Of a stretch of DNA of 40,084 nucleotides, positions 19,653-31,100 are shown piece after piece; position 1 is the first letter of the stretch; every line of letters begins with the position of its first letter. The DNA lies in assembly GCF_001039355.2 (NCBI RefSeq), contig NW_019774469.1:526123-566206 (forward strand), read 5' to 3'. The notes under the pieces are model-generated. The model worked only from the letters and a program-made list of their open reading frames with translations. It was not told where the DNA came from and did no database searches. The position numbers and the translations under genes are program-made. The stretch is from Lingula anatina (Eukaryota > Brachiopoda > Lingulata > Lingulida > Lingulidae).

Positions 19653-19670
19653 NCCCCCCCCCCCCCCCCC
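19587..19670. repeat. Poly-C tract with a single N
   Basis: A nearly pure C run interrupted by TCC pieces and an N at 19653. The Pro- or Gly-rich reading frames across it are artefacts. The true length is uncertain. Confidence 0.9.
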
Positions 19671-19709
19671 ATCTCGCCGGCGACTGACACACTCCACCAG
19701 CTACTGGTA

Positions 19710-21640
19710 CTATCAAGGCAGTTGCACACCCACTAGTTTAATAAGTTACGTATAACTTCAAAACTGTTACCGATCGACACAGCAGAATCAGGTGATGTTG
19801 TCAATAAAAAGGACGGATCTAAAGTCTAGGCTGCACTTGTTTAATATAGGTTATCTATAGTTCTCAGAAAGTGTCACCTGATCGAGGCAGCAAAATTAGG
19901 TTAAATTGTAAACAACCAGGACGGCAACAAGGGCTAGGCCGTACTAACATGTAGTATCAGTAACAGGCTGTGGCAGTTGATAGTCTACAATTTTACGGGA
20001 TGGGGAAGGAACGAATCTATACTTTACCATTTTCATTATTTTTACTCAGCATATCTTCGTTTTCTGCTGTCTGGGACCCGAATTATACCACAACTCATGC
20101 ATTCAAGGGATAACTTCCTATTTAATGTATTTGTGGGTCTGTACAACCTCTCGTCCTCCCCCAAACACGAAGTAAATTACGATATGGGTTGTCGGACAAT
20201 TTAGGGTCCTTTAAAGGTTTAACGTCAATCACCTCTGTGTTCAAACGGGCATAATAAGATTTCACGAAGTAGAAATGTTCAAATTAACCGTCGGCTATTT
20301 TTTCAAATGTTTCATAGTAACAGCCTCTTTTCATCAATAAAAACTGGCCAATATGTGCACCCAGATATAAGAAAATGTTAGAAAAACTTTGACCCCACGT
20401 AGATTCTGTCCGCACTTTATGCTCCATTTGCAAACTATAATTTACAATGAGCTAGCTCCTTTAGTACCGTTGATGATTTGCCTGTTGACTACCCAGAGCT
20501 GTGTTTTTTGCAATGTCGCCTTTTTTTCCACGAATGATGATACAATCTACACCTAACAAACATTACATAATGCTAAATGTAGCACAATGCTTCATAAATG
20601 ACCATGAATATCGGAAGTGATGGGATATCCTACCAACTATTAAATCAATATTTATGTAAATTTACTAGTTTAAGGAAACGTATTTCTTTTCATTTCATTG
20701 ATCTAAAGGTATATTTTTATTACACTTGGCTATACGTTTGCATAAACAGTATCTGAAGGGTAGGTGTTAGCTTCATTGCGTTGTAGAGGTTGGCTTGCGT
20801 TTCTTTGGCTTAACAAAAGGGTTAGTACATGATATCATTTATAAAACAAAAAAGTGTTTTTCTGTTGTAATTGATAAAATAACATGGTAAACTTTACAGT
20901 GGATCAAGCTGAAGGGGACTATTTCACAAGAGGGAATTAAATGACAATAGCAAAATAGTTATTAACCATGATCTTAGGTCCTGAATATTGAAAACATCAC
21001 CTGATTTTGCTGACTGACAGTTGTGAAGTATCGGTAATAGATAACTTATAAAACTAAGTGTAGCTGTGCACAATTGCATTGATAGCAGAAGTAGAGTGTC
21101 CGCTTAATTGATATAATGATATGATGAACTTAACATTGCATCAAGAAGGAGGGGAAGACAATAGCGAAACAATTATTAACCTTGATATTGACATACGGAC
21201 ACCTGGGTGTCCATCATACATAAACGCAAACTAACAAACAAAAACAACCAAGACAATTCAGAACAGTGTTATCATTTATTTTTGGTTTGGTTGAAATCTT
21301 ATAAACATAGACAATGACTGAAGTGGATGCACCGCACAGCCCAACTCGCTGACTGCCTCACTCCACCTCTGCTGTCAGTGAAGTTGTACACAGTGGCACA
21401 TAGTTTAATAAGTTATCTTTTACTAATATAATTGTCACGTAGCAGAACCAGGTGATGTTGTCAATAACCAGGACTTAAGTTCTGCAAAACTCTACTTCTG
21501 CTATCAATTTAGTTGTACACAGTGACACTTGGTTTAATAAGTTATCTTTTACTTCAAAATTGTCACGCAGCAAAATCATGTTGTTAATAATCAGGACCAA
21601 AGTCCAGGCTGTATTAACAGGGAGCATGTTATAAGCGACT
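19710..21640. repeat. Mosaic of a repeat family of about 130 bp, five copies, one inverted
   Basis: A block with the order GTTTAATAAGTTA, TTACTTCAAAATTGTCAC, CAGCARAATCAGGTGATGTT and AATAACCAGGAC occurs near 19725-19820, 19850-19935, 21395-21480 and 21505-21600. It also occurs in reverse orientation near 20975-21101. A separate direct repeat (GACAATAGCAAAATAGTTAT-like, with the preceding 60 bp) occurs at about 20876-20985 and 21110-21195. The DNA between copies shows no gene. Confidence 0.6.
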
Positions 21641-23570
21641 TAAGCAGTAATAAAATGTAATTCATGTTGGTGTCAGCTTTAAGCCTAATTAGTTCTGTAT
21701 TTATTTTTCTTCAAAATTTACACACTAAAGATTAGAAAAAAAGATGCCATTCTTAGCACTTTATATATCAAAAAATATTTTAGGAATATTACACAAAACA
21801 GATCGTTTATTTAAATTTGTATGGTGACAGAGGTCATTTTTCTCCATCTTGAAAAGAACCCCGCCCTTTTTCTTTGAACCCTTTCATAAGCAGTTAATAT
21901 CTCAATTAAGGCACTTACCAAATGTAATGTGTGTTGAAATAGAGAAGGGGGCATTGTGATAGTAGTTAGGAGGACAGACTCATGCTGTACCCCTAATATA
22001 TCAAGAGGGAGAGACTGGGAGAGAGAGGAGAGGGAGAGGGGGAGAAGGAAAACTAAAGTTGAGAGAGAAGGGGATGAGGGAGGAAACATCTACTTTTCAA
22101 TCTTATTATTGGTTGAAAAAAAGCACATAGGAAGCATTTAACTTTAAATTTACCATGTTGTTTACACGAACAAGACTGAGAAAGAGGTATAGTATATAGG
22201 AGAGTGAGAGAGAGTTTGCAAGTAGTAAGCCTCAAACTGTACCTCTAAAACATCAATCTATCTGCCGTCTTTTACTGGTATTCTTCAAAAGAATTCATTA
22301 AGGAAGTCTTCTACATCATTGGTACTCCATGCCCAGTGAGCTCTTGCACAAAGACGTTTTGTCAGAGTTTTCCATCACGAAGACGGGTCCTTATACATTT
22401 TAAGTCTTCAAAAGTGACATTCATTAAGCTGCGTTAAGATTTTCTTCTAATGCAGTAACAAACTGCGTTTCTCAAATGTTGTCAGGTAATGTTGTTGACA
22501 TCATGAGTTCTAAAAATTTTTTTTCGTGTCACGTAGTTATCTGGTACTAGAGCTCCTTATTTCCAAAAAAAAAGCATTGCTTTTATCGCAAAATATTCGC
22601 TACCATTGCTTTTGCAGCAAGCGATGTCCACTTTGATCTGTTCTTTGCAAACGTTTCAGTCATCGATGACTCCCAGTAATATTCGGCATGTGTACAGCAT
22701 CTCGACTCCACCTTCAAATGATGAGACTGCGCACAGAAGCTCCTTATATTATGGCGAATGATCACATGGGTGCTGACCTCTGATACAGGCTCTAATCTGA
22801 ATAAATATTGCGGTGCATATGGATGACGCATTGACAATGAATCAGATTGAAAGGACTGAAGCCGGGTGTTATCTGTTTAATACCCACCATGTTCATTATA
22901 TCACCAAACAAAAAAAAAATAGAATTTTAATTTTTATGCGTATGACAGCGCTACATGTATGACGTATATGTCTAGCTTTAGCAGCCCTAGGGTTTAAACT
23001 GTGGGAATGAGTTTTTTTTTTTTTCTGTGTGGTGAGCGCCCGGAAATAACGTCTGTGTGACACAAAGAGAAGAGCACAGAAAGTGAGATTTTTTTAAATG
23101 TCGAGTTTAGGACATTTAGGTCGGACAAATGATCTATTAGCAAGTCACCTGTGTTTGCTGGAGGGAAGTTGGACATAACTCTAACGGTCCAGCAAACAGA
23201 AAACACCTGTAACCGGTCAATGAGTTGTGAACGTGGCCAGTTCTAATGTCATTTGTTGGTATATAAAGATCAGTACACAGTTAATCTATAAAAAAAAAAC
23301 TTTGTGGGTAATTCTTTCTTATTAATTAATTAATTTATTTATTTTCATGCGTTATGTCGATTTATCACATTTTATTCTCAAATGACTGACATAAGTGTCA
23401 TCAGGGGTCTATTTAAGATTATATTGACGATACTTAAAGAAATTTGGAAACATTAATTCAACCCCAGATAATAGCACAAACAAAATCATTGTCAGTATGG
23501 ACGACACGGATGTTGAACTTGCCAAGACTTGAAAATCATTATATCAAACACATTGCTAATAATATTGATA
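21641..23570. other. Intergenic, no gene recognised
   Basis: Contains an interrupted purine-rich GA tract (about 22000-22080) and a second near 22190-22215. An open frame at 22583-22837 (minus) has mixed composition but no recognisable domain or splice context. Confidence 0.5.
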
Positions 23571-24154
23571 AGATAAAACAGAATGCTTCATAACAATGCA
23601 CATTGTTAATGATATTGATTAGATAAAAGACTACTTCGTAAAATTCTTTGTCTCACTAAAAAATATGAGGATTTTAAAATTACTGTCTTTATGAACGTGC
23701 GTGTATTGGATAAAAGAAGAACATTCAGTGTTCACTGACTATGTTCGTTTTCATTAGCACAAGTGTTACGTTACCAATGATGTAATAATTGCAATTATTA
23801 CAATTCGCGGGTACATGAATGAAATTGCATAATAGGCTTCTCACATTTCTTTCTTTGATTTAGCATTGAAGATAAATGTTAGAAAGTAAGATAAAACAGA
23901 ATTAATGCTTCATAACATTGTTTAATTGTCTCAGTAAAAAATATGAGGATTTTAAAATCACTGTTTTTATGAACGTGTTTTGGATAAAAGAAGAACATTC
24001 AGTGTTCACTGACTATGTTCCTTTTCATTAGCACAAATGCTATGTTACCAATGATGTAATAATTACAATAATTACAATCACGGGTACATGAATAAAATTG
24101 CAAAATAGGCTTCTCACATTGCTTTCTTTGATTTAGCATTGAAGATAAATGTTA
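23571..24154. repeat. Tandem duplication of a segment of about 300 bp
   Basis: Unit 1 (about 23571-23881) and unit 2 (about 23889-24154) share an ordered series of blocks: AGATAAAACAGAAT, AAAAATATGAGGATTTTAAA, ATAAAAGAAGAACATTCAGT, GTTCACTGACTATGTTC, ACCAATGATGTAATAATT and ATTTAGCATTGAAGATAAAT. Small indels and substitutions separate them. No coding potential. Confidence 0.85.
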
Positions 24155-25217
24155 CAACGTCAAACATTGCATTCATTATTTTGCAAGAGCAACATCACAA
24201 CTAGGTTTTGTCCCACAAAACTTCAATTTTCAAAATTGATTAAAAATAAACTGTAATTATTTTCAAGTCTGATACCTGTATAAGCAATAATCAGAAATTT
24301 GCAGATTATAACCGTTTTAAAAAACGCCTACTTTTAATTTATCATTATCTTCAAGAAAATTTTAATGTGTGAAAACAGCTAATTATAAACCAAATTTCAA
24401 AATAATGAACCTACATAATCTGTCAAATGCATGACGTTTTATTTTAAATGTACAAAAAACAGGTACTAATAACCATATATATTTCACCCATCCAACTTGC
24501 ACACACATAGTGATATACAGATTTACACTTTTTTTCACAAAGACAATTAAATTTCATGATTAGCTGTATGTCAAGTTAACAAATAAGCTACCTATTTCTT
24601 TGATAAAAACGCACTTATATTCGTCGATATAAATGTACATTTTCTAGCACATAATATTTACGCACCCACCTACGTGTGTATTTAACACAAATAAATGTGT
24701 TTGAAAAGGGAAACAAATTATTAGATGAAATAAATTACTACACCCAGCACATAATTGCATATGTAAATAAGGCTATAATATAAATTAGTCAAAACAAAAA
24801 ATAAATATAATAACCAACATGTGTCTTGACATGTTATGGCCCATAGTAATATGTACTGTAGTTTGATATTGAAAGGAAAAACAATGTATCAATTATTTAC
24901 AAATGTATCAAGTTTTACATTTTTCATAAAGATTTGGGATGCACTTTACCAGTAGTTGTTAAGGGCTGACAATAAGATACAATGTAACAATCCAGCTGAT
25001 TCCTCTTCATATTTCCACACTATTAGTGTATAGGTAACATTTCATATTATATTGAATACTGAAAAACTGATCGACATAGGCATGGATAAGCATTACTTGG
25101 TGATTGAAAATCAAAACCGTACTATAGCAATTACATCATGAAATAAACATAATTGGTATATGTCAGCGAGGAATAACACACATTTTCATGTTTCAGTTTA
25201 TAGGTATTTTGGGTGCA
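24155..25217. other. AT-rich DNA downstream of the NLR gene
   Basis: No ORF or repeat recognised. It probably includes the 3' untranslated region of the minus-strand gene ending at 25428. A minus-strand AATAAA appears near 24438, but I could not pick a reliable polyadenylation signal. Confidence 0.4.
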
Positions 25218-25404
25218 TTCCCATAGTTTTTAGATCGATATCCCCGTGGAGAGTCTCACTAGATTGTTGTCAGCCTGACCGGCTTATTTGTCTGCCCCGC
25301 CTACTATAAGCTGTAAGGAGGTAATCAACTTTTGTGCCCCCCGGCGCTTTGAACCTGACAGCAATTTAGGTCGATCCGTATAGATCGATCTAAATCTATG
25401 GGAA
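25218..25404. mobile_element. Small foldback element just 3' of the NLR stop codon
   Basis: The outer ends TTCCCATAG and CTATGGGAA, each followed inward by TTTAGATCGAT-type sequence, are reverse complements around a spacer of about 145 bp. The element lies 24 bp beyond the stop codon at 25428, inside the expected 3' UTR. No coding capacity; superfamily unknown. Confidence 0.55.
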
Positions 25405-25427
25405 CCCAGTCTTTGATATCAAAGTAA

Positions 25428-28193
25428 CTAGTCCTCCTCGCCCTTACTGTCACAATATAGCAACACTTTGTATTTAAGGCTGTCGTCTGGCTGCGGGAGA
25501 CTCTCGTTAAGGCCATTATCCCAAAGATTCCAACATGATACATGCTGGTAAGAACTGACAATGGCTTCTATCAGGTCACTGAGGCGGTCAACTCTACCCA
25601 GGTTATTACGGGACATGTCAATATTCATTCCAGTCCGCTCTAACATAAACAATAAAGGGCTAAAGCTAAATGGGTCTTCTATGCCCATGTCACTGAGGCG
25701 GGTAATAGTGTCCAGGTCATTATCGGACATGTCAATCTCCATTCCAGTCTGCTCTGACACTGTACTGAGAGATTGTATCAATGCTATCAGTGGACTGGTG
25801 ATACCGTGGAACAGACCCAAGCCATTGCCATCAAATGAGAAGTACTTCAGCTTAGTGGTGTGTATCACACCTTGGCTCAGTTCACGCACGGCTTCACAGA
25901 CATCCGGACATCTGTCATAGTCTTTGTTATCTTCTCCCCTAGGACACGTACACTTGCTAGGTCCACAATCGGGTCCATGGATGAATACCCATTCCAGTTT
26001 CAGATTTTTCAGCCCTGGCACATGACGCAGGTTCGTCCCCAGACTTTTTACACCCTCAGCACCAAGGTGGATACTTTGAATATTTATGTGAACCAAATCA
26101 TGACTGATATTAGGCAGTGTCCCTAGTAGTGGTGCTTGGTCTTTTGATATGTCATAGCTTCCTTTTACAGCAATGCACTGCAATGACACCATCTGTTGGA
26201 TCACCTGCCAGTCTTGGTCATTTACTTCACTGACCGCAAGAAATACCAGATTCCCGGGGTTTGGGATTAACGCTAGAGCTCCTTTATAAGAACCTATTAT
26301 TCCAAGTATTTGAAGGTTAGGAGCTTTTGGTAAAACTTTATTCAATGCACATTGGTAAACATCATATGTGTGGAACCTATTCAACCAAGATATCTCTTCT
26401 AGTTTCTCAGACATGGAACACGTATTGAGTATAGATAATAGTTTTTCGTAAGTGGAAGGTATAGAAATAAAGTTGTGATCGCTGATGCCTAGCTCGACTT
26501 TTGTCACATCCATGAACATAACAGCACATGTCTGAGCACTGCTATATGCACTGTCTACACTGTCCCAAAGGGCTTGCTGGAATCTGAGATCAGAGTGAAA
26601 AAATGACCCAGGTATGCAAAGTTCCGTGTGCCAGGAGATGGCTAAGTGGATAAGCTCAGGTGGTAGCACTGTTCCATGGGGACAGTGGGCGTACCAGTGT
26701 TCTAGGAGGAGATTATTAACCCAATCCGTGTGCCTACTTTCATTAAACAAAAAAGGTTTAATTTTTTCCTTTTCACCATACAGAGCATTAGCTCTACGCA
26801 GAACCTTGACAGTTGCTGTCTCAGATAACCCACACAAGAATCGCAACACGTAGTCCATGTCATGGAGCCTGTCAAGAGTGTTAAAGCATCCCAAGAACTT
26901 ATCTAAATCATTGTCGATTGTCCTGGCAAAATATTTTGCAGCAAATAATTCTTGAATTGTTTTATGAAGAAATGTTACTTCTCTTTTAACATCAAAATTA
27001 CAGTGCACCTTTGATCTGCTGAGAAGTCCTAAACTGTACAGCTCGTCGATATCTGGAATTGACTGGAGGTCTTCTTCATCAAATGTGAGACCCCCACCTG
27101 GTTTCAGCAATCCATGTAATGCTTGTTTACCAAGTTGCAAAAAAGTATCATTCAGTTCTTCAAGATATTTGTCCACTTCACTTTCCTTCTCGATATTATT
27201 TTTTCGTCTTATAATCAGCCGCAAAAGTTTTTCATACAGTAGTGTGTATGAAGCTGGGAGAGAAACTGTTGTCGTATCGCTTGTCTGATTCACTTCCCAC
27301 ATAAGACAAATGAAAAGTAAAACTATTGGGATTTTGGCCAGGGACATTAGCTCCCTTCCATGCAAGTAGCCTACGAGACCTGTCCCTATTGCTTGAAGTG
27401 ACTCTTCCTTTAAAGGAAGGCAGTGTTCGTAAAATTTCGGTTCTTCCAGGTACCTATCACATGCCTGTCCATCATCAAAGAATTTAGCGACATATTCAGC
27501 TATGTTGTCCTCTGTTAACCCAGTGATTTCATACACACCGTCCGTTATTCTTCTGTTCATCAATTCCTCTGCCTTCCATGGACGTGATGTGATGACGGTG
27601 CAAACATCCGGGTATTGTCTGACAAGAATGATGTCTGTGATTTCTTTGGAAGTGTTGGGATCATATTCATCATAGCCATCAAAGACCAGTAGCACTTTGT
27701 TACGATCTTTATTCAGAGCACACATGATATCCTCTATCACTTCTTTTTCTGCGGAGCAAGGAATTTGCATTTCAATTGCTTTCTTGAGTGTTTGATGTGG
27801 CAGAATGCTGCGTAGATTTAAAATTAAAAGGTATTTATAGTTTGAAAGTATGCTTCCACAAGTGTTTGAACCCAGTGTGGCATTTGCCCAGTCTGTTGCC
27901 AGTTTCTGTGTAAATGTGGTTTTGCCGATGCCTGCTTTCCCTCTTACCAATATTCTCTTTGGTGTTTTACCTTGTTTGGTATCGTTAAATATTGATGTGT
28001 AGCCCTGAATTCGATCAAAACTGGTACCTGCTGGCTTCTTTTTTTCTTGAACCCACTCTAAGTTAACATATACATCATCTATGTGCATGGTGTCGTTGGG
28101 GTCCCAGGGAAGACGTTGTATCTGGCTCATGTACTTGATGTAGAATTCTGCTATTTCCTTGTTTCTCGACTCTGTTGGGCTCGTTTCAAGTGC
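25428..28193 (-). CDS. Last exon: NACHT NTPase and LRR-like region
   Basis: Single open exon of 922 codons including the stop, phase-0 start after acceptor TATTATTCAG. Numbering from its first Met at 28130: a pre-NACHT helix region (YIKYMSQIQRLPW just around that Met), Walker A GKAGIGKTT (64-72), Walker B LLVFDGYDEYD (147-157), a sensor-1 type VITSRPW (179-185), and a helical region with ITGLTEDNIAEYVAKFF. The C-terminal third (about 640-890) has irregular leucine-rich repeats. These include two near-copies of a TGM-x-IDMS-x-N-x-L segment (25561-25765) about 38 residues apart. Walker A, Walker B and the D-G-x-D-E pattern are all intact, so NTP binding and hydrolysis are plausible. The length is typical for an invertebrate NLR core. 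Confidence 0.9.
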   Translation of the reverse strand, partial: ALETSPTESRNKEIAEFYIKYMSQIQRLPWDPNDTMHIDDVYVNLEWVQEKKKPAGTSFDRIQGYTSIFNDTKQGKTPKRILVRGKAGIGKTTFTQKLATDWANATLGSNTCGSILSNYKYLLILNLRSILPHQTLKKAIEMQIPCSAEKEVIEDIMCALNKDRNKVLLVFDGYDEYDPNTSKEITDIILVRQYPDVCTVITSRPWKAEELMNRRITDGVYEITGLTEDNIAEYVAKFFDDGQACDRYLEEPKFYEHCLPLKEESLQAIGTGLVGYLHGRELMSLAKIPIVLLFICLMWEVNQTSDTTTVSLPASYTLLYEKLLRLIIRRKNNIEKESEVDKYLEELNDTFLQLGKQALHGLLKPGGGLTFDEEDLQSIPDIDELYSLGLLSRSKVHCNFDVKREVTFLHKTIQELFAAKYFARTIDNDLDKFLGCFNTLDRLHDMDYVLRFLCGLSETATVKVLRRANALYGEKEKIKPFLFNESRHTDWVNNLLLEHWYAHCPHGTVLPPELIHLAISWHTELCIPGSFFHSDLRFQQALWDSVDSAYSSAQTCAVMFMDVTKVELGISDHNFISIPSTYEKLLSILNTCSMSEKLEEISWLNRFHTYDVYQCALNKVLPKAPNLQILGIIGSYKGALALIPNPGNLVFLAVSEVNDQDWQVIQQMVSLQCIAVKGSYDISKDQAPLLGTLPNISHDLVHINIQSIHLGAEGVKSLGTNLRHVPGLKNLKLEWVFIHGPDCGPSKCTCPRGEDNKDYDRCPDVCEAVRELSQGVIHTTKLKYFSFDGNGLGLFHGITSPLIALIQSLSTVSEQTGMEIDMSDNDLDTITRLSDMGIEDPFSFSPLLFMLERTGMNIDMSRNNLGRVDRLSDLIEAIVSSYQHVSCWNLWDNGLNESLPQPDDSLKYKVLLYCDSKGEED

Positions 28194-31100
28194 CTGAATA
28201 ATATAGAATACATATAACGTTTAATCATCTTTTACTTAATTTTAAAGACAAAATGAAACATGCAACTAAAATGAAAATGGTCTCCTTGCTTAAACTGTGT
28301 TCTTATTCTAAATGAAAATATTTGACAAGTAGAGGCAGGCAATATGTATTATGAAAATTTAAATAAGTTATTTTAATAGAAATGCATGTACAGCACAACG
28401 CATAATATAACCAAACAGAAATTCCCACATAAATGATAATTACATACCGGAGGTCATGATTTAACATAAAAAGAAATGATAACTCTAACTGAACTTGTAA
28501 AACATGATGTATCCACCGTGAATTACGCATGACACCCTGTGGGTAACCCTCTGTAACGTGACAGAGAGTCCCCATGACAGAGAGTCCGCTTCCTATTCAT
28601 TTGTACAGGTAAGCCTCGCCCTAGATTTTGACCCACATAGGTAAGACTAAACCTAACCATTATATATGGAGGGCGGACTTTCTGTTACGCGGTATGTAGT
28701 CATTTATAAATGTTTATTTAATTAAGACAAGATTTTGATTAAAATGTAAAGCGGCATATTCTAAATCACATTACCTGATAGCAGGTATCTGGCTTCGTTG
28801 TGTTAAGTTTGGCGCCTGAAAGAAACATAGAGAGAACAATATCATAAATGTTATAACATTTTAAATAACATTTTATAACATTATAAATAAGTAAATATTT
28901 TTCCAGCCTTTACAACTTATAATCTAAACTAAGACAATACCTGCATGACTACTGTTAACAATTTCACAGCAGTACTCCTCCATGCAATTATAAAATAATC
29001 TAAGCTCACTTCACTATACTAAAATGACATAGCTACTATAAACTTAAGGGCGTCGAGGAATGCTGAGGAATGTCCAAGGTTTTACAGAGACTTACATGTC
29101 GTTTTCCTGTACTCACAATACATGAAATATATTAGATGTATTTATATACATATATTTTATTTACAATATTTGAACTGTATAATACAAACATATTTAAATA
29201 AAGTAGGAAAAGGTGAATAGAACATAAACTTCTCGTTGGTTTCTAGTGACGTAGAATATACAGTCTAAAAGGACTCGTGTATCGTTACTGTGGTAATTTG
29301 GAGCATTATCAGAGCCATATTGAAAGGGGAAAATACTTTTATACATTTTACTTTAAGTTTTGAACCCAATGCAAAATTATGTGGCCCACGATGATGGCAA
29401 ATATTTAATAGTCATGGTATATCCTGAGGTGATCACACACACATACACATGTTCACAAAAACACACGTTCACATGCACAAACATACCGACACACGCACGT
29501 TCACACAGGCACACATACACATTCACGCACACGTGCAGATACACACACTAAACACACACACAAACACGCATTTTAAAACTGTACCTGCACTGGCTCCCAC
29601 ATCAACACTGGTAGAAAAAATACTATGATTATTGACCACACCCTTGGTATATAAAAAGAAAAGTTCGTAGTTTTCTACGAATCTGATTTGACAGATTGTT
29701 GGTTATCAGAGTAAAATAACTTACGTTTTGCAGTATGTTCTGAAAATCGTGGGATCGGGTCTCCAATCCAGCGTTTTCCTAGAAAAAAATAATAAATGCA
29801 TTTAAGGACGCTCTCTCATATTTCAGATTTCATATTTCTGCCCTAGCGATTTTGATTAAAATTGTAAGAGAAAATCTTCTCACCATATGAGTAAAAAATA
29901 TGAAAAAAATTGGGGGTACTCCAGCTCGTTTTCGAGAGGTGGCGTCCAGAAAAACGCTACGTTTATTACATTGTGTCATATGGGGATTTTGCCAAAATGC
30001 CCTTAAAGGGATAATAACTCTTCGTATGAGATCTATATTTCACAATAAAAACATTGTGAATAACTCATAGAAATAGAATATATTCTGTTTTACCATAAAA
30101 ACGGCAGTTATAACTATAAATTCTGATATTTGAGCTTGTCTTTAAACCACGTGACCTCCATTGATGGCTATACTCTGTTAAAATCTCTTAAGACCAAATT
30201 TTTTAGAAAAAAACCAGGGACTAACTTTGAATGTAAAAATGGATTTATTAACCATTGGTAAGTATGGGAAAATTGTTGTTTACTCCAGGAAAATTCATTT
30301 TTTGGCCGAAACGAAGAGTTATTATCCCTTTAATTTTGCTGAAAAATGCAAAAATAAAAAATTTTGCTCTAGCGATTTTAATTTTATGTGGATATGTTAT
30401 AGATCATGGTAGACCTCAAAGAAATTTACAAAAAAATATGTACCACATCCAGCTGGTTTTTGAGCCAGGGCTGCTTGAACATCGATTTTTTTTATTAATT
30501 TTACATAGGAATCAATGGAAATTTCCAAGCAAATTTAAATAAATATGTTTGTATCATGGGTTTTTTAACTCGTACACTTATTTTGCTTCCATGAAAATTA
30601 TATTTATGCTTCTCTGCATCAGCTAACCAAATTTCGTAAAGTTATCCCATTCATAATAAATAGATATCCAAATGTTGAAAGTATCAGTTGGATTTCAGTA
30701 TGCCTCATGGAATGACGCCATATTGGATTTTTCATAGGTCGGGCCCACAAGCATATGTATCAATCTCATGTGACTTTTATCAAGGAGTTATAACAGAATG
30801 TCATTTTCACAAACCACAGTTGGGACGTTTTCTTTTGACTTCTCCTTGATGATTTTTCACTGGGTTGTGCAAAAAAAAAGCCATCTATCACCGACTCAAA
30901 AAACTCATGGCGACCATCCTCAGTCACCACCTTATAATCGCTTCCAGCACATCGTCCAAAAAATTACCTGTGAAATAGTAGGCTTGTTAAGAGGTCAAAC
31001 GCTGTATTTTATAGTACAAATGTCTAACTTGGCATAAATGTTCCTTGGGCCAAAAGAAAATTTTTTATCCAAAGAGACGCGCTCTACCGATGCATAAATT

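Noticed and set aside
19534-19755. Poly-Pro / poly-Gly ORFs
   Set aside because: Generated by the poly-C tract containing an N.
22583-22837. 84-codon minus-strand ORF
   Set aside because: Plausible composition, but no homology I recognise, no splice signals that fit and no neighbouring exons.
25561-27288. Plus-strand ORFs of 67-119 codons opposite the NACHT exon
   Set aside because: Shadows of the minus-strand coding exon. Composition and position follow the antisense frame.
29587-29609. A 23-bp micro-exon (acceptor TTTTTTCTACCAG, donor GTACAG) in the NLR gene
   Set aside because: Splice signals look good, but its length would shift phase 1 to phase 0, whereas the next exon needs phase 1. 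Including it breaks the reading frame into NACHT.
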